A DNA stretch of 64,000 bases from Hyphococcus sp. (GCA_021776335.1 JAJFGB010000007.1:124001-188000), one strand, 5' to 3'; shown: positions 54,991 through 64,000, numbered from the stretch's first letter. Notes: a model not told the origin generated them from the letters alone. Made by a program: numbers and translations.

Positions 54991-55524
54991 TTATTGATGT
55001 TTACCGTGCGGCCAGTTTTCGATGCGCGTTGCTTTCGGCATCATCGCGCCCATGAGAGACATCATGCCGAGCATCATGCGCGCACCGAAGGTAACTTTGC
55101 CGGTTTCCACATAGGCTTTGAAGTTTTCGGTAATCCATTTGCCGCCGTCGGCCATGGATTTTTCGGATTTAGAGCCAGCGACAATATTTTCCGTAATCAG
55201 GGAAAACTCAACGTGATCGTCTTTCTCTTTCAACGTGTATGTGACTTTGCATGGCGGATCGTCATTCGTTGTGAATTTGAAAGTCTGTGAATAAAGATGC
55301 GGCGGTTTGAATTCGAGAACCTCACCGACAACGAATGCGTTCTTTTTATCTTTTGACACCATGCGATAAGATCCACCAGGCGCTAATTGATCGGCATCGC
55401 ACAGCGCATCGTAAAAGAAGGGACGGGGAGAGGCTGTGCTGACCAGTTCTGACCAGACGGTTTCGATCGGCGCTTTGATCAAGACGCGATAGATTTGCTT
55501 TTCCGAATGTGTTTTGTCGCTCAT
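54991..55524 (-). CDS. SRPBCC-family (AHSA1-like) protein
   Basis: A 177-aa ligand-binding START-like protein. It opens VLIKAPIETVWSELVSTAS and has the strand pattern of AHSA1 proteins, such as GGSYRMVSKDKKNAFVVGEVLE and DGGKWITENFKAYVE. It overlaps the ArsR gene by 4 bp, a pairing very common for this family. It probably binds a small hydrophobic molecule; the ligand is unknown. Confidence 0.9.
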   Translation of the reverse strand: MSDKTHSEKQIYRVLIKAPIETVWSELVSTASPRPFFYDALCDADQLAPGGSYRMVSKDKKNAFVVGEVLEFKPPHLYSQTFKFTTNDDPPCKVTYTLKEKDDHVEFSLITENIVAGSKSEKSMADGGKWITENFKAYVETGKVTFGARMMLGMMSLMGAMMPKATRIENWPHGKHQ

Positions 55525-55886
55525 GATTTTGCCCTTCGGGTTTTCGTCTTTTTCGTATGTTCCTGCGCTTCAGCGAGATATTTGATTCGGGTGAGCTGAC
55601 CCGCCCAATAGGCGCTGTATTCAGTAGTCCATCGATCATGGATCATTTGAATGGGCGCTGCGTTGAAATAAAGCCGGCGCGTGCGCCCGTCCTTTTCCGA
55701 GACGACGAGATTGGCTTCCTCAAGGACGCTGAGATGCTTCATCACTGCAATGCGCGAGACGTCAAAATCGCTGGCGAGCGCGCCAACTCCAATCCCCGGT
55801 TCCTCTTTTACGATGTCGAGCATGCGTCTGCGGCTTTCATGAGCAAGCGCCTGAAAAATGGCGTCCATATTTTGGTCATTCGTCAT
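55521..55886 (-). CDS. ArsR-family winged-helix regulator
   Basis: A 121-aa regulator: QALAHESRRRMLDIVKEEPG begins the ArsR wing, with DFDVSRIAVMKHLSVLEEA as the recognition helix. No metal-binding Cys pair is seen, so it is the non-metal type that accompanies SRPBCC genes. The ATG at 55886 lies inside an operator-like palindrome and has no ribosome site upstream, so it may be read from a leaderless message; a TTG three codons earlier is no better. It heads a four-gene operon. Confidence 0.9.
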   Translation of the reverse strand: MTNDQNMDAIFQALAHESRRRMLDIVKEEPGIGVGALASDFDVSRIAVMKHLSVLEEANLVVSEKDGRTRRLYFNAAPIQMIHDRWTTEYSAYWAGQLTRIKYLAEAQEHTKKTKTRRAKS

Positions 55887-55908
55887 ATGTAACAAATAGG
55901 TTACATAT
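55885..55908. promoter_or_regulatory. Operator-like palindrome over the ArsR start codon
   Basis: Arms ATATGTAAC (55885-55893) and GTTACATAT (55900-55908) flank a 6-bp centre. It overlaps the ArsR start and lies within the short region shared with the divergent AraC gene, a natural place for ArsR autorepression that could affect both genes. Confidence 0.75.
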
Positions 55909-55930
55909 TAAATGTTGCCTGTCAACACTC

Positions 55931-57034
55931 TTGTTGGCGTTGACAGAAATCGTCGCGCACCCCAGCGTCCGGCGCATGTTTGATCAAGGCGATATTCTGG
56001 AAGCCATGCTGCGCGGCGTGGCTGCGGGTTTTACGCTGATCGTGTTTGTGGGCTTTGCCGCCCATATCAAAAGCGGGTGGCGTGCGCGTCTTGGCGCTTT
56101 GTTCGCTTTTGCGACATCGGTATGGGTAATTTTTTCCGGCGCAATGACAGCTCCCTTGTTCGGTTCGCTGGCGCCGGCGGGTTATTTCTTTTCGCTGTTT
56201 AACGGCGTTTTCTTCTGGTGGTTTGCGACGGCGCTTTTCGATGATGAGTTTCGCTGGCGGTTTTGGCGCTTTGCGCCTTTTGTGTTGATCGGCGCCGCTG
56301 CGTTAGCGCGGCAATTCGCTCCTGACTCGATCCTGGGGGCAATTGGTCTCTATTCGCACCAGCCGCTTGTTTTGGCGATGATGGGTCATGCGATGTATCT
56401 GGCGTTGTCCGAGGTTCCGAATGACCTGATCGAGCAGCGAAGGCAATTTCGGGTTGTTTTCGCCGTGGTTGTCGCGACAACGGGCATTGCCATTTCCCTC
56501 ACTGAAATGGTCGACTGGTTTGCACCGGTCATCGAGCAGCTGTCCTGGTTACAGGCACTCGCCATTGTGACGCCGTCGGCGGTTTTTGCGTCCTGGCTGC
56601 TGTCGATGCGAACATCGCTTTTGGCTGACCCGCCGCCAGCAGATGCGCCAAATGCGCCACCGCCGGGCCATTCGCCGACTTTGCGTGCAGCCGACCGGCC
56701 GCTTTTCGAAAAGCTCATCGCTTTAATGGATGAAGGCGCCTATCGCCGGGAAGGCTTGAGCGTGGCGCAAATGGCGAGTGAGGTGGGAACGCCCGAACAT
56801 GTTTTGCGACGCTTGATCAATCAGGAACTCGGCTATCGAAATTTTTCCTCATTTTTGAACCGCTGGCGCATCGCAGAGGCAAAAAGAGCGCTAAGCGATC
56901 CCGTCAGAGCACGCGAACAAGTCCTGCAGATCGCCCTGGACGTTGGTTATGGCTCTATCGCGCCCTTTAACCGCGCATTCAAGGAAGCGACCAGCCAGAC
57001 ACCAAGCGAATTTCGAAAAACCGCACTCGATTAG
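55931..57034 (+). CDS. AraC-family regulator with membrane-spanning N-terminal half
   Basis: A 352- to 367-aa protein. The N-terminal 230 residues have about seven hydrophobic segments, then a proline-rich linker (ADPPPADAPNAPPPGHSP), then two AraC helix-turn-helix motifs (VAQMASEVGTPEHVLRRLIN and ALDVGYGSIAPFNRAFKE). It should be an inner-membrane sensor with the DNA-binding part in the cytoplasm. The start is unsure: a TTG at 55931 or an ATG at 55976, neither with a good ribosome site. It is divergent from the ArsR gene. Confidence 0.87.
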   Translation: MLALTEIVAHPSVRRMFDQGDILEAMLRGVAAGFTLIVFVGFAAHIKSGWRARLGALFAFATSVWVIFSGAMTAPLFGSLAPAGYFFSLFNGVFFWWFATALFDDEFRWRFWRFAPFVLIGAAALARQFAPDSILGAIGLYSHQPLVLAMMGHAMYLALSEVPNDLIEQRRQFRVVFAVVVATTGIAISLTEMVDWFAPVIEQLSWLQALAIVTPSAVFASWLLSMRTSLLADPPPADAPNAPPPGHSPTLRAADRPLFEKLIALMDEGAYRREGLSVAQMASEVGTPEHVLRRLINQELGYRNFSSFLNRWRIAEAKRALSDPVRAREQVLQIALDVGYGSIAPFNRAFKEATSQTPSEFRKTALD

Positions 57035-57035
57035 A

Positions 57036-57136
57036 GCGCATTCACAAAAAGTGTACGCGGTTTTTGGGGTCGAATGCGCGAAAAACAAAAACTAGACCAG
57101 TTTCGCCGGATCAATGGCGTGAGAAGCTGGTCTAGT
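57036..57136. repeat. Pair of hairpins following the AraC gene (REP-like)
   Basis: The first hairpin has arms GCGCATTC (57036-57043) and GAATGCGC (57072-57079), with an aaaagtgtacgcggttttt-type interior like hairpin A of the other copies. The second has arms ACTAGACCAG (57091-57100) and CTGGTCTAGT (57127-57136). They begin 2 bp past the AraC stop codon and may also end its transcript. Confidence 0.7.
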
Positions 57137-57253
57137 CTGATCAATTTTGAAAATCATTTGCCGGTTTCAAAAAAGGCCGAAGATTTTCAGGATCGAGGCG
57201 ACATTTCGCGGTGAATTCACAATGTAGGGCCAAGCCACAAGGAGGTTTGCGCC

Positions 57254-58252
57254 ATGCACGACATTATTGCTGTTCTCGCCAACGGCATTGGATTTGTCTC
57301 TGAGACCTATCCCGGTATCTGGATATTCGACACGGCTCGGTATCTTATTGGCGCCGGCAGCGTTTACGTGATTGTGAACATTGCTTTGGCGCACGCCCTG
57401 CGTAATCGGAAAATTCGTGAGAGGTCGCCTGATTGGACGCAGAAGCGCCGGGAAATACTGGCCTCTCTTCGAACGGCGGCGATTTTTGCCGGCGTTGGCG
57501 GGTTGTCGATTGCTGGGCTGATGGCCGCCGGCTTTGATGTCGTTTATGGCGATCCGCTGGCGCGGGGATGGCCTTATCTGATCTTTTCAACAGTGATGTT
57601 GATCGTCCTGCATGATGCATGGTTTTACTGGACCCATCGCCTGATCCATTGTCCAAAACTGTTCCGCCGCTTTCATCGTGAACATCATAAATCACACAAT
57701 CCAAGCCCCTGGGCGGCCTATTCGTTTGACCCCGGTGAGGCGGTGGTCAATGCGATTTATCTGCCGCTGGTCTTGTTATTCATTCCGTCAGCGGGGCTCG
57801 CGATCTTTATTTTTATCAATCATATGATGATCCGCAACGCTATCGGCCATAGCGGTTACGAGCTGTTTCCGTCCGCGCGAAATGGACGGCCGATGTTCGA
57901 CTGGATGACGTCTGTCACCCACCATGATTTGCATCATGCGCAGGCGGGCTGGAATTATGGCCTCTATTTTTCCTGGTGGGACCGGCTGATGGGCACGGAG
58001 CACCCGCTTTATCATGAAAAATTTGCTGAAGCGGTGCGCAAGCCATTGGATGGGTCAGCGATACAGGCACGCAAAAATCCGTTAGCGCACACACTCGCCG
58101 CCGTTGGTTTTCTTGTTGTGTCGTCTTCCTGTGTGTTGGAGACGGCAACGGTGAGTATGCAGCAAACACTGGGAAGAGCGCATGATATGATCGATGTTCT
58201 TGCTCAAGCGGCGCCCGACAAAGCTGCACATCAAATAATGCAGGCACAATAA
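57254..58252 (+). CDS. Sterol desaturase/fatty acid hydroxylase-family protein
   Basis: A 332-aa membrane di-iron enzyme. The histidine clusters HDAWFYWTHRLIH (about 119), FHREHHKSHNP (about 140) and HHDLHHAQ (about 225) are complete and correctly spaced. Several membrane helices precede and separate them. A strong AAGGAGG lies nine bases before the ATG. It likely hydroxylates or desaturates a lipid. The C-terminal 60 residues after the domain are variable. A terminator follows. Confidence 0.92.
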   Translation: MHDIIAVLANGIGFVSETYPGIWIFDTARYLIGAGSVYVIVNIALAHALRNRKIRERSPDWTQKRREILASLRTAAIFAGVGGLSIAGLMAAGFDVVYGDPLARGWPYLIFSTVMLIVLHDAWFYWTHRLIHCPKLFRRFHREHHKSHNPSPWAAYSFDPGEAVVNAIYLPLVLLFIPSAGLAIFIFINHMMIRNAIGHSGYELFPSARNGRPMFDWMTSVTHHDLHHAQAGWNYGLYFSWWDRLMGTEHPLYHEKFAEAVRKPLDGSAIQARKNPLAHTLAAVGFLVVSSSCVLETATVSMQQTLGRAHDMIDVLAQAAPDKAAHQIMQAQ

Positions 58253-58277
58253 AAAGGCCGGGTTTTACCCGGCCTTT
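58251..58277. terminator. Bidirectional terminator between the desaturase-like gene and glnA
   Basis: AAAGGCCGGG and CCCGGCCTTT arms around TTTTA, with A and T runs at the ends. It lies right after the stop of the plus-strand gene and 22 bp past the glnA stop on the other strand, so it can serve both. Confidence 0.85.
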
Positions 58278-58298
58278 CCGTTGCAAATGATCTATTGC

Positions 58299-59705
58299 TT
58301 ACGCCGAATAATACATCGCAAATTCTACCGGATGCGGCGTTGTTTCAAAACGCAGGACTTCTTCCATCTTCAGATCGATATAGGCGTCGATCTGGTCGTC
58401 ATTAAAGACATTGCCTTTGTTCAGGAATTCACGGTCGCGATCGAGCGCCGTCAGTGCGTCGCGAAGCGAGGCGCATACAGTTGGGATGTCTTTCAGTTCC
58501 GCTGGCGGCAGGTCGTAGAGATCTTTATCCATCGGATCGCCGGGATGAATTTTGTTTTCAATGCCATCAAGGCCTGCCATCAACAGCGCCGCGAAAGTCA
58601 AATAAGGATTGCCTGCAGCATCAGGGAAGCGCGTTTCAATGCGTTTTCCTTTCGGTGATGCGACCCAGGGGATACGCACTGAGGCGGAGCGATTGCGTGC
58701 AGAATAAGCAAGCAGCACCGGCGCCTCGAAGCCCGGCACCAGGCGTTTGTAGCTGTTTGTGCTTGCGTTGGCGAAAGCGTTGATTGCTTTTGCGTGCTTG
58801 ATGATGCCGCCAATGTAATAAAGGCAGGTTTCGGAAAGGTCGGCATAACGGTCGCCGGCAAAAAGCGGCTGGCCGTCCTTCCAGATTGACTGGTGCACAT
58901 GCATGCCTGATCCGTTGTCGCCATAAATCGGCTTCGGCATGAAGGTTGCCGATTTTCCGTAGCCGGCGGCAACCTGATGGGTGATATATTTATAAATCTG
59001 CAGCCGGTCAGCCATTGTCGTTAGCGTCGAAAACTTCATGCCGAGTTCGTGCTGAGATGGCGCAACTTCATGGTGGTGCTTTTCGGGCTCAATGCCCATT
59101 TCGTTCATGACGGTCAGCATTTCCGAACGCATGTCCTGGCAGCTGTCGACCGGGGGCACAGGGAAGTAACCGCCTTTTGGTCCCGGCCGGTGCCCGAGAT
59201 TGCCGGCCTCGTAATCCGTTGATGAGTTATAGGGTCCTTCAACGGAGTCTACGGCAAAGCCGGTATTGTTCTGGTCCGTTGACCAGCGGACATCATCAAA
59301 AACAAAAAACTCCGCTTCCGGACCAAAATATGCCGTGTCGCCGGCGCCGGAAGAAGCGAGATAGGTCTCAGCTGCCTTGGCGGTTGAGCGCGGGTCACGT
59401 CCATAGGGCTGTCCGGTCGAGGGTTCGAGAATGTCACAGAAAATCGTCAATGTCGGTTGCGCAAAAAATGGGTCAAGAACCGCTGTCGTGGTATCCGGCA
59501 TCAACACCATGTCGGATTCATTAATGGCCTTCCAGCCGCCGATGGATGAGCCGTCGAACATCGTCCCTTCAGAAAACAAATCCTCATCGACCATCGATTG
59601 ATCAAAGGTGACATGTTGCCATTTGCCTTTGGGATCGGTGAAACGGAGGTCGACGAATTTCAGTTTTTCGTCTTTGATTTTTTTCAGTAGGGCGTCTGCG
59701 CTCAT
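58299..59705 (-). CDS. glnA: Glutamine synthetase type I
   Basis: Makes glutamine from glutamate, ammonia and ATP. The 468-aa length and order are type I-beta: [16 protein letters not shown] (about 51), [13 protein letters not shown] (about 128), [15 protein letters not shown] (about 264), and the adenylylation Tyr Y397 in [10 protein letters not shown]. The start at 59705 ([14 protein letters not shown]) matches the family and has GGAG upstream; an in-frame start 21 codons earlier is rejected. Regulation by adenylylation is expected from the intact site. The P-II gene lies 2 kb away rather than adjacent. Confidence 0.97.
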   Translation of the reverse strand: MSADALLKKIKDEKLKFVDLRFTDPKGKWQHVTFDQSMVDEDLFSEGTMFDGSSIGGWKAINESDMVLMPDTTTAVLDPFFAQPTLTIFCDILEPSTGQPYGRDPRSTAKAAETYLASSGAGDTAYFGPEAEFFVFDDVRWSTDQNNTGFAVDSVEGPYNSSTDYEAGNLGHRPGPKGGYFPVPPVDSCQDMRSEMLTVMNEMGIEPEKHHHEVAPSQHELGMKFSTLTTMADRLQIYKYITHQVAAGYGKSATFMPKPIYGDNGSGMHVHQSIWKDGQPLFAGDRYADLSETCLYYIGGIIKHAKAINAFANASTNSYKRLVPGFEAPVLLAYSARNRSASVRIPWVASPKGKRIETRFPDAAGNPYLTFAALLMAGLDGIENKIHPGDPMDKDLYDLPPAELKDIPTVCASLRDALTALDRDREFLNKGNVFNDDQIDAYIDLKMEEVLRFETTPHPVEFAMYYSA

Positions 59706-59815
59706 GGGAGAAATGCTCCTGTTCGGGGTCCTGGCGACGACCACAGCGCTTTCTGCAATGTTATTCACTGCGCGTCACCTGACTGTGCGTTACGATTCGG
59801 GCTCAACGCAAGAAA

Positions 59816-59835
59816 ATATTGCACTGCAGCAATAT
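59816..59835. promoter_or_regulatory. 20-bp palindrome upstream of glnA
   Basis: Arms ATATTGC (59816-59822) and GCAATAT (59829-59835) flank ACTGCA. It lies 110 bp upstream of the glnA start. It contains TGCAC- and GC-type features loosely like NtrC sites but does not match the consensus well, so the regulator is open. Confidence 0.4.
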
Positions 59836-59963
59836 ATTTGACGATAGAGACGCATATATCTAAATGTGGCGGCCTAATTAGTATATTCGGCTAATTCTTA
59901 TGAGAAATACGAACCCAGCTGGAAATGCCTGCAGAATAGACATAACCAGCCGGACCTGATCCC

Positions 59964-60986
59964 ATGGTTTTTTCGCGGCTGCAGCATGAAGAGGCCCGTT
60001 TGGCTCAACTCGACAATCAAAGAGGCGGTGTGTTGGCGCCGACGGTTTGGGTCCTGACCGACGGCAAGGTCGGCGATGATGTTCAATGTTTGGCGGTTGC
60101 CTCGGCCCTGACGCCGGCATTCAAAAAGAAGATCGTTGCGCCGGGAGCGCCATGGTCCTGGCTGGCGCCATGGGGCCCGGTTGATCCGCGTGACAACCCA
60201 ACAAAACCGACAAGCCCGATCAATGGAGCGCCGCCCGATGTGGTGATTGCATCGGGACGGCGCGCAATTCCCTATGCACGGTCTGTCAAAGCCAGGAGCG
60301 GTGGACGAACGCTGGTCGTGATTTTGAAAGACCCGCGCATGGGCCGCGCGATGGCGGATATAATCTGGACGCCGGCCCATGACCGGCTCGTTGGCGCAAA
60401 TATTTTCTCAACACTGACGTCGCCGCATGAAGTTTCTGCAAAAATTGATCGGGCAAAACGCGAGCCCGCCAAAGCGTTTGCTGATCTGCCGCATCCGTTG
60501 CTCGGGGTCGTTCTTGGCGGCCCGAGCGGCGGTGCGCGCTATGGTGTAACGGACGCGTCGGCCCTTGCCGCCCGCCTTCGATTGGCGGCGAAAGATTTTG
60601 CATCGCTCGCGATAACGCCTTCGCGACGTACGCCCGACGCATTTTTGCGCACGTTGAGCAGGGAACTTTCTTCCAGCAATTTATTTGTCTGGGACCGGAA
60701 GGGCGAAAACCCGTATTTCAATATTTTGGCGAGCGCAGACGCCCTTGTTGTTGCTGCTGATTCTCACAACATGATGAGTGAAGCGATGGCGACGGGGACC
60801 GGGATTTACGCCTATCGCCCGCCGGGTCTCGCTTCCAAGATTGAGTGGTTTGTTACAGAGCTTGAAAAAAGCGGCGCCATTCGCGCGCTTAGCGACGGGT
60901 TAGAGCCTTTCAACACGGCCCCCGTAGATGCAACACCAGCGATCATTGATGAAATCAAAAAGCGTCTTGGACTGGCGCCGCGTTAA
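59964..60986 (+). CDS. Mitochondrial fission ELM1-family protein
   Basis: A 340-aa protein of the ELM1 (DUF1022) family, bacterial relatives of the plant fission factor. It has VWVLTDGKVGDDVQCLAVASAL (28-49), PPDVVIASGRRAIPYARSVK, KDPRMGRAMADIIWTPAHD, GGPSGGARYG and ADALVVAADSHNMMSEAMATG in the family order, with the GT-B-like fold expected. No signal peptide; possibly membrane-associated. Its bacterial role is unknown. It overlaps the convergent oxygenase gene by 4 bp. Confidence 0.9.
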   Translation: MVFSRLQHEEARLAQLDNQRGGVLAPTVWVLTDGKVGDDVQCLAVASALTPAFKKKIVAPGAPWSWLAPWGPVDPRDNPTKPTSPINGAPPDVVIASGRRAIPYARSVKARSGGRTLVVILKDPRMGRAMADIIWTPAHDRLVGANIFSTLTSPHEVSAKIDRAKREPAKAFADLPHPLLGVVLGGPSGGARYGVTDASALAARLRLAAKDFASLAITPSRRTPDAFLRTLSRELSSSNLFVWDRKGENPYFNILASADALVVAADSHNMMSEAMATGTGIYAYRPPGLASKIEWFVTELEKSGAIRALSDGLEPFNTAPVDATPAIIDEIKKRLGLAPR

Positions 60987-61651
60987 GTCGATGAAACGGG
61001 TTGATCAGGAAAAGCCAGCTGTTCGCGGTCGCGCCATTCCGTGGTGACATAATTCAGGATCAGTGATTTGCGGACACCATTGATCGGTCTTTTTTCAAAT
61101 CCGTGAAAAGTGTTGTCGCCAGGTACAAAAGCCATCGCGATATTCGGCGCAAAAGACGAACGCGCCGCCCATTGATCTTTTGCTGCATATATATCTGTGC
61201 CGAGCGTGTCGTGATCCGGCCCGTCGGACAGATAGAGCAGGACGGTCAGCTTTTTGACGCCTAGATCAGTATGTGGTTCCAGCCAGAATCCGGTCATGTC
61301 CTGTGCATATTCAATGCGCAGCAATGTACCCGCGAGATCCGTCGAAAAGAACTTTTCGATCGTGGCAATCATGTTCGGCTGTTGGAATGTGTTGGCGATA
61401 GCCGCGACGACAGGGAAATCAGCGATGTTCCTCTGGTCAAAATAATGCCGCGTGTCGTTGTGAAGTTCGCGCTTGCCCGAAACGCCATCGAGCGGCGCGA
61501 CCGGGAAATCGACAGATTTCAGACCGCTTAGAACGTCATCAGGAAGAAGGCCGGCAATATTCCAGTGACGGTACGGCGCATCGCTGCTGTCAGCGCTTGC
61601 TAACGCGCCGGTGAAGCACTCGAATATCCGTCGTTCAGTATCTGCGTTCAT
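60983..61651 (-). CDS. 2-oxoglutarate/Fe(II)-dependent oxygenase
   Basis: A 222-aa jelly-roll oxygenase. The iron triad is visible: H127 and D129 in LEPHTDLGVKKLTVLLYLSD, H183 in GDNTFHGFEKRP, with R194 as the likely 2-oxoglutarate anchor. It lies 25 bp after the P-II gene on the same strand and may be co-transcribed with it. The substrate is unknown; similar proteins hydroxylate proline or other small groups. Confidence 0.87.
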   Translation of the reverse strand: MNADTERRIFECFTGALASADSSDAPYRHWNIAGLLPDDVLSGLKSVDFPVAPLDGVSGKRELHNDTRHYFDQRNIADFPVVAAIANTFQQPNMIATIEKFFSTDLAGTLLRIEYAQDMTGFWLEPHTDLGVKKLTVLLYLSDGPDHDTLGTDIYAAKDQWAARSSFAPNIAMAFVPGDNTFHGFEKRPINGVRKSLILNYVTTEWRDREQLAFPDQPVSST

Positions 61652-61676
61652 TATTTAGCGCCTCTGATCTGCATAA

Positions 61677-62027
<351 letters not shown>

Positions 62028-62063
62028 TCATTTTGGCATGAGCAATTCTCTGCTATAGCGCTG

Positions 62064-62158
62064 GGCGAAAAGGTGGAGCCCTGTTTTCCGCTAAATCCGA
62101 CGCACAGCAAAGAATCTAGATCATCAGGCGATTTCATTTGATCGCTCGATGATTTAGA
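62064..62158. repeat. Hairpin pair upstream of the NAD(P)H-hydrate repair gene (REP-like)
   Basis: A degenerate inner hairpin (GCGAAAAGG...GTTTTCCGC, 62064-62091) is followed by a longer one starting TCTAGATCATC (62115) and ending GATGATTTAGA (62148-62158). The design resembles the other hairpin pairs in the window, though the sequences differ. It lies 20 bp upstream of the next gene's start. Confidence 0.55.
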
Positions 62159-62178
62159 CAGAGCGCGACGTATGAAAG

Positions 62179-63708
62179 GTGTCAAGGTTGGCGGGCTTTA
62201 TTATTCTTTCATCAGACCAGATGCGGGCGGTTGAAGCCGCCGCGATCAGTCAGGGTATCGCCGCCGCGAGTTTGATGGCGACAGCGGGCAAACAGACCGC
62301 TGAAATCGCGATGCGCGCATGGTCGCAAAGACCGGTCATTGTGCTTTGCGGCCCTGGCAATAATGGCGGTGACGGATTTGTCGCAGCGCGTGTGCTCTCT
62401 GAGGCAGGTTGGCCGGTAAAAGTCGCCTTGATGGGCGAGCGCGAAGCCTTGGCGGGTGACGCACGGCTGATGGCTGACCTGTATGAAGGCGATATCGGCC
62501 CATTCAACCCTGAGGTGCTTAATGGCGCCGGTCTCATCATTGACGCCCTTTTTGGGACGGGGTTGTCGCGTCCCGTGGTCGGCGTTCCGGCGGCGGTGAT
62601 TGATGCGATAAATGCGCAAGCGGCGCCGGTGCTTGCGGTTGATATTCCGTCCGGCATTCACTCGGATACCGGCGCCATTCTAGGCGTTGCGGTTAATGCG
62701 GCGCGCACGGTTACGTTTTTTCAAAAAAAACCTGGCCATGTTCTTTATCCGGGCAGGGCTCATTGCGGCGCCATTGATGTTGTCGATATCGGCATAACGG
62801 CTGACCACGCGCGTGATCTCAAGCCGGACATCTTTGAAAATCAGCCTGCATTTTGGGGGCGGTATTTTCGCCGCCCTTCGCCGATGGCGCACAAATATCA
62901 TCGCGGGTCAGTGATGGCGGTTAGCGGCGGGCCGATGAATAGCGGCGCGGCAAGGCTTGCGGCGCGGGGCGCTTTACGGATTGGCGCGGGTCTGGTCACC
63001 GTCCTGTCTCCGCGTGATGCAGCAATGGTGAATGCGGCGCATCTCACGGCGATCATGCTGCGCTCAGTTGATAGTGCGGCAGAAATTTCCAAATTGCTGG
63101 AAGGCGCAGGAAAATACCCAATGATAGGCATCATTGGTCCGGCGTCGGGCGTTGGCGCCGAGACCCGTGAAAAGACGTTGGCGATCCTCAAGAGCAACGC
63201 CGGCGCCGTTCTCGACGCCGATGCGTTGACTAGCTTTGCGGACAAACCGGCTGATTTATTTCAGGCGCTTCGGGGCGATGATGTTTTAACGCCCCATAGC
63301 GGTGAATTTTCCAGGCTCTTTCCTGATATTGATTTGGCTGCTGGGAAACTGTCGGCAACGCGGGCGGCGAGCGCCAGAGCAGGCGCTATTGTGATCCTCA
63401 AGGGACCTGACACCGTTATTGCTGCGCCTGATGGACGGGCGGCGATTAATGTCAACGCACCACCTGAGCTGGCGTCCGCTGGATCCGGTGACGTTCTTGC
63501 TGGCTTCGTCGCAGGACTACGCGCTCAGGCCATGCCCGGTTTTGAGGCGGCTTGCGCCGGGGTCTGGTTTCATGGCGCCTGCGGTCAGGCCGCTGGACCC
63601 GGCCTCATTGCCGAAGATTTGCCTGAGGCTGTTCCAACGGTTTTGCGCGCGCTCCTCACGCCGCCGGCTGCGCCCACCAAACCTGAAACCGGGATCCGAG
63701 ATGGATAG
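62179..63708 (+). CDS. nnr: Bifunctional NAD(P)H-hydrate epimerase/dehydratase
   Basis: Repairs hydrated NADH and NADPH. The 509-aa protein fuses the YjeF N-terminal epimerase (about 10-210; GPGNNGGDGFVAARVL near 58, VDIPSGIHSD near 154) to the ribokinase-like ADP-dependent dehydratase (about 220-500; KYHRGSVMAVSGG, TPHSGEFSRLFP, SAGSGDVLAGFVAGL). The start is probably the GTG at 62179; no ATG fits in the frame before residue 15, and no strong ribosome site is visible. A tRNA-Leu follows. Confidence 0.93.
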   Translation: MSRLAGFIILSSDQMRAVEAAAISQGIAAASLMATAGKQTAEIAMRAWSQRPVIVLCGPGNNGGDGFVAARVLSEAGWPVKVALMGEREALAGDARLMADLYEGDIGPFNPEVLNGAGLIIDALFGTGLSRPVVGVPAAVIDAINAQAAPVLAVDIPSGIHSDTGAILGVAVNAARTVTFFQKKPGHVLYPGRAHCGAIDVVDIGITADHARDLKPDIFENQPAFWGRYFRRPSPMAHKYHRGSVMAVSGGPMNSGAARLAARGALRIGAGLVTVLSPRDAAMVNAAHLTAIMLRSVDSAAEISKLLEGAGKYPMIGIIGPASGVGAETREKTLAILKSNAGAVLDADALTSFADKPADLFQALRGDDVLTPHSGEFSRLFPDIDLAAGKLSATRAASARAGAIVILKGPDTVIAAPDGRAAINVNAPPELASAGSGDVLAGFVAGLRAQAMPGFEAACAGVWFHGACGQAAGPGLIAEDLPEAVPTVLRALLTPPAAPTKPETGIRDG

Positions 63709-63924
63709 GGTTCCATTGGGGCTTCGGGTGCTGAGATCCGGCCCGGTCGGTCGCCATGCAATACGCTTGTGGCGACCTCGAACGAGATCGGCCGCAAATT
63801 TGGCGGCTTCCATAATGTGATGTGGTTCGAAAAACGCCTTTAGAGCGCTCGACAGGGTGGTTTTGTCTGTTATAGAAGCCCGCCTTGAAGGGGTCGCAGC
63901 GTCCGCAGCGGCCCGTTTATATTT

Positions 63925-64000
63925 GCGGATGTGGCGGAATTGGTAGACGCACTGGATTTAGGTTCCAGCGGGGTGACCCGTGGAGGTTCGAGTCCTCTCA
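63925..64000 (+). tRNA. tRNA-Leu (anticodon TAG), cut by the window end
   Basis: It begins GCGGATGTGGCGGAATTGG, and the anticodon stem CTGGA/TCCAG encloses TTTAGGT, giving anticodon TAG for codon CUA. The long variable arm (GCGGGGTGACCCGT) is typical of tRNA-Leu. The window ends within the T-arm/acceptor 3' strand, so the 3' end is missing. Confidence 0.94.

Noticed and set aside
59816-59835. An NtrC binding site for glnA
   Set aside because: The palindrome is clear, but the match to the NtrC consensus is poor, so only an unassigned palindrome is reported.
63419-63820. Plus-strand frame of 133 codons at the end of nnr
   Set aside because: It overlaps the well-supported nnr gene in another frame and shows no motif of its own.

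Overview
The window is bacterial chromosome, most likely from an alphaproteobacterium. The basis is the gene set: a complex I NDUFA9-like reductase, a mitochondrial-fission ELM1-like protein, type I glutamine synthetase with a P-II protein, FolD, YggT/YggU, ParE, and palindromic intergenic repeats of the kind common in Rhizobiales and their relatives. No 16S gene is present, so the family cannot be named.

Region 1 (about 201-18014) is a genomic island in the 3' end of a tRNA-Leu(CAG) gene. An identical 21-bp copy of the tRNA end lies at 201-221 and 17994-18014, and a P4-type integrase sits next to the tRNA. From the distal end the island carries an operon terminator, a T5orf172/GIY-YIG-like nuclease gene frameshifted in a C8 tract, and a type I restriction-modification operon in the order hsdM-hsdS-DUF6602 nuclease-hsdR. 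Next come a structured non-coding stretch with two helically phased repeat arrays, an AlpA/excisionase-like regulator, two or three unrecognised plus-strand genes, a papain-family (C1) peptidase, a large coiled-coil lipoprotein and an unrecognised gene beside the integrase. The C1 peptidase and its unknown neighbours are the best candidate for an undescribed system; the hsd operon with its extra nucleases is a known kind of defence locus with unusual additions.

Region 2 (18.5-31 kb) is core-like. It holds an NDUFA9-like gene, a sugar-nucleotide operon read right to left (glmS, AGE-family isomerase, mannose-1-phosphate guanylyltransferase, galE), a LysR/isochorismatase-like/VOC divergon, an ABC exporter and a DUF885 lipoprotein.

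Region 3 (31-42.5 kb) holds a VWA lipoprotein/membrane protein pair, a GMC oxidoreductase/aldehyde dehydrogenase pair, a DUF1295 protein, an HxlR-type regulator divergent from an AhpD-like/membrane protein/nitronate monooxygenase-like series, and an FG-GAP repeat lipoprotein.

Region 4 (42.5-53.8 kb) has small secreted proteins, a decayed GIY-YIG gene with a duplicated palindromic element at a tRNA-Ala(CGC), yggT, a yggU gene interrupted by a 112-bp composite palindromic repeat, folD, a PPOX-class protein, an MscS channel, a second AhpD-like protein, parE, an Old-Yellow-Enzyme-type oxidoreductase and a MAPEG protein.

Region 5 (53.9-64 kb) has an ArsR-SRPBCC-DUF4287-membrane protein operon divergent from a membrane-anchored AraC-type regulator, a sterol desaturase-like protein, glnA, an ELM1-like protein, a 2OG-Fe(II) oxygenase, the P-II gene, a bifunctional NAD(P)H-hydrate repair enzyme and the 5' part of a tRNA-Leu(TAG). 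All assignments rest on reading motifs by eye; no database search was run.
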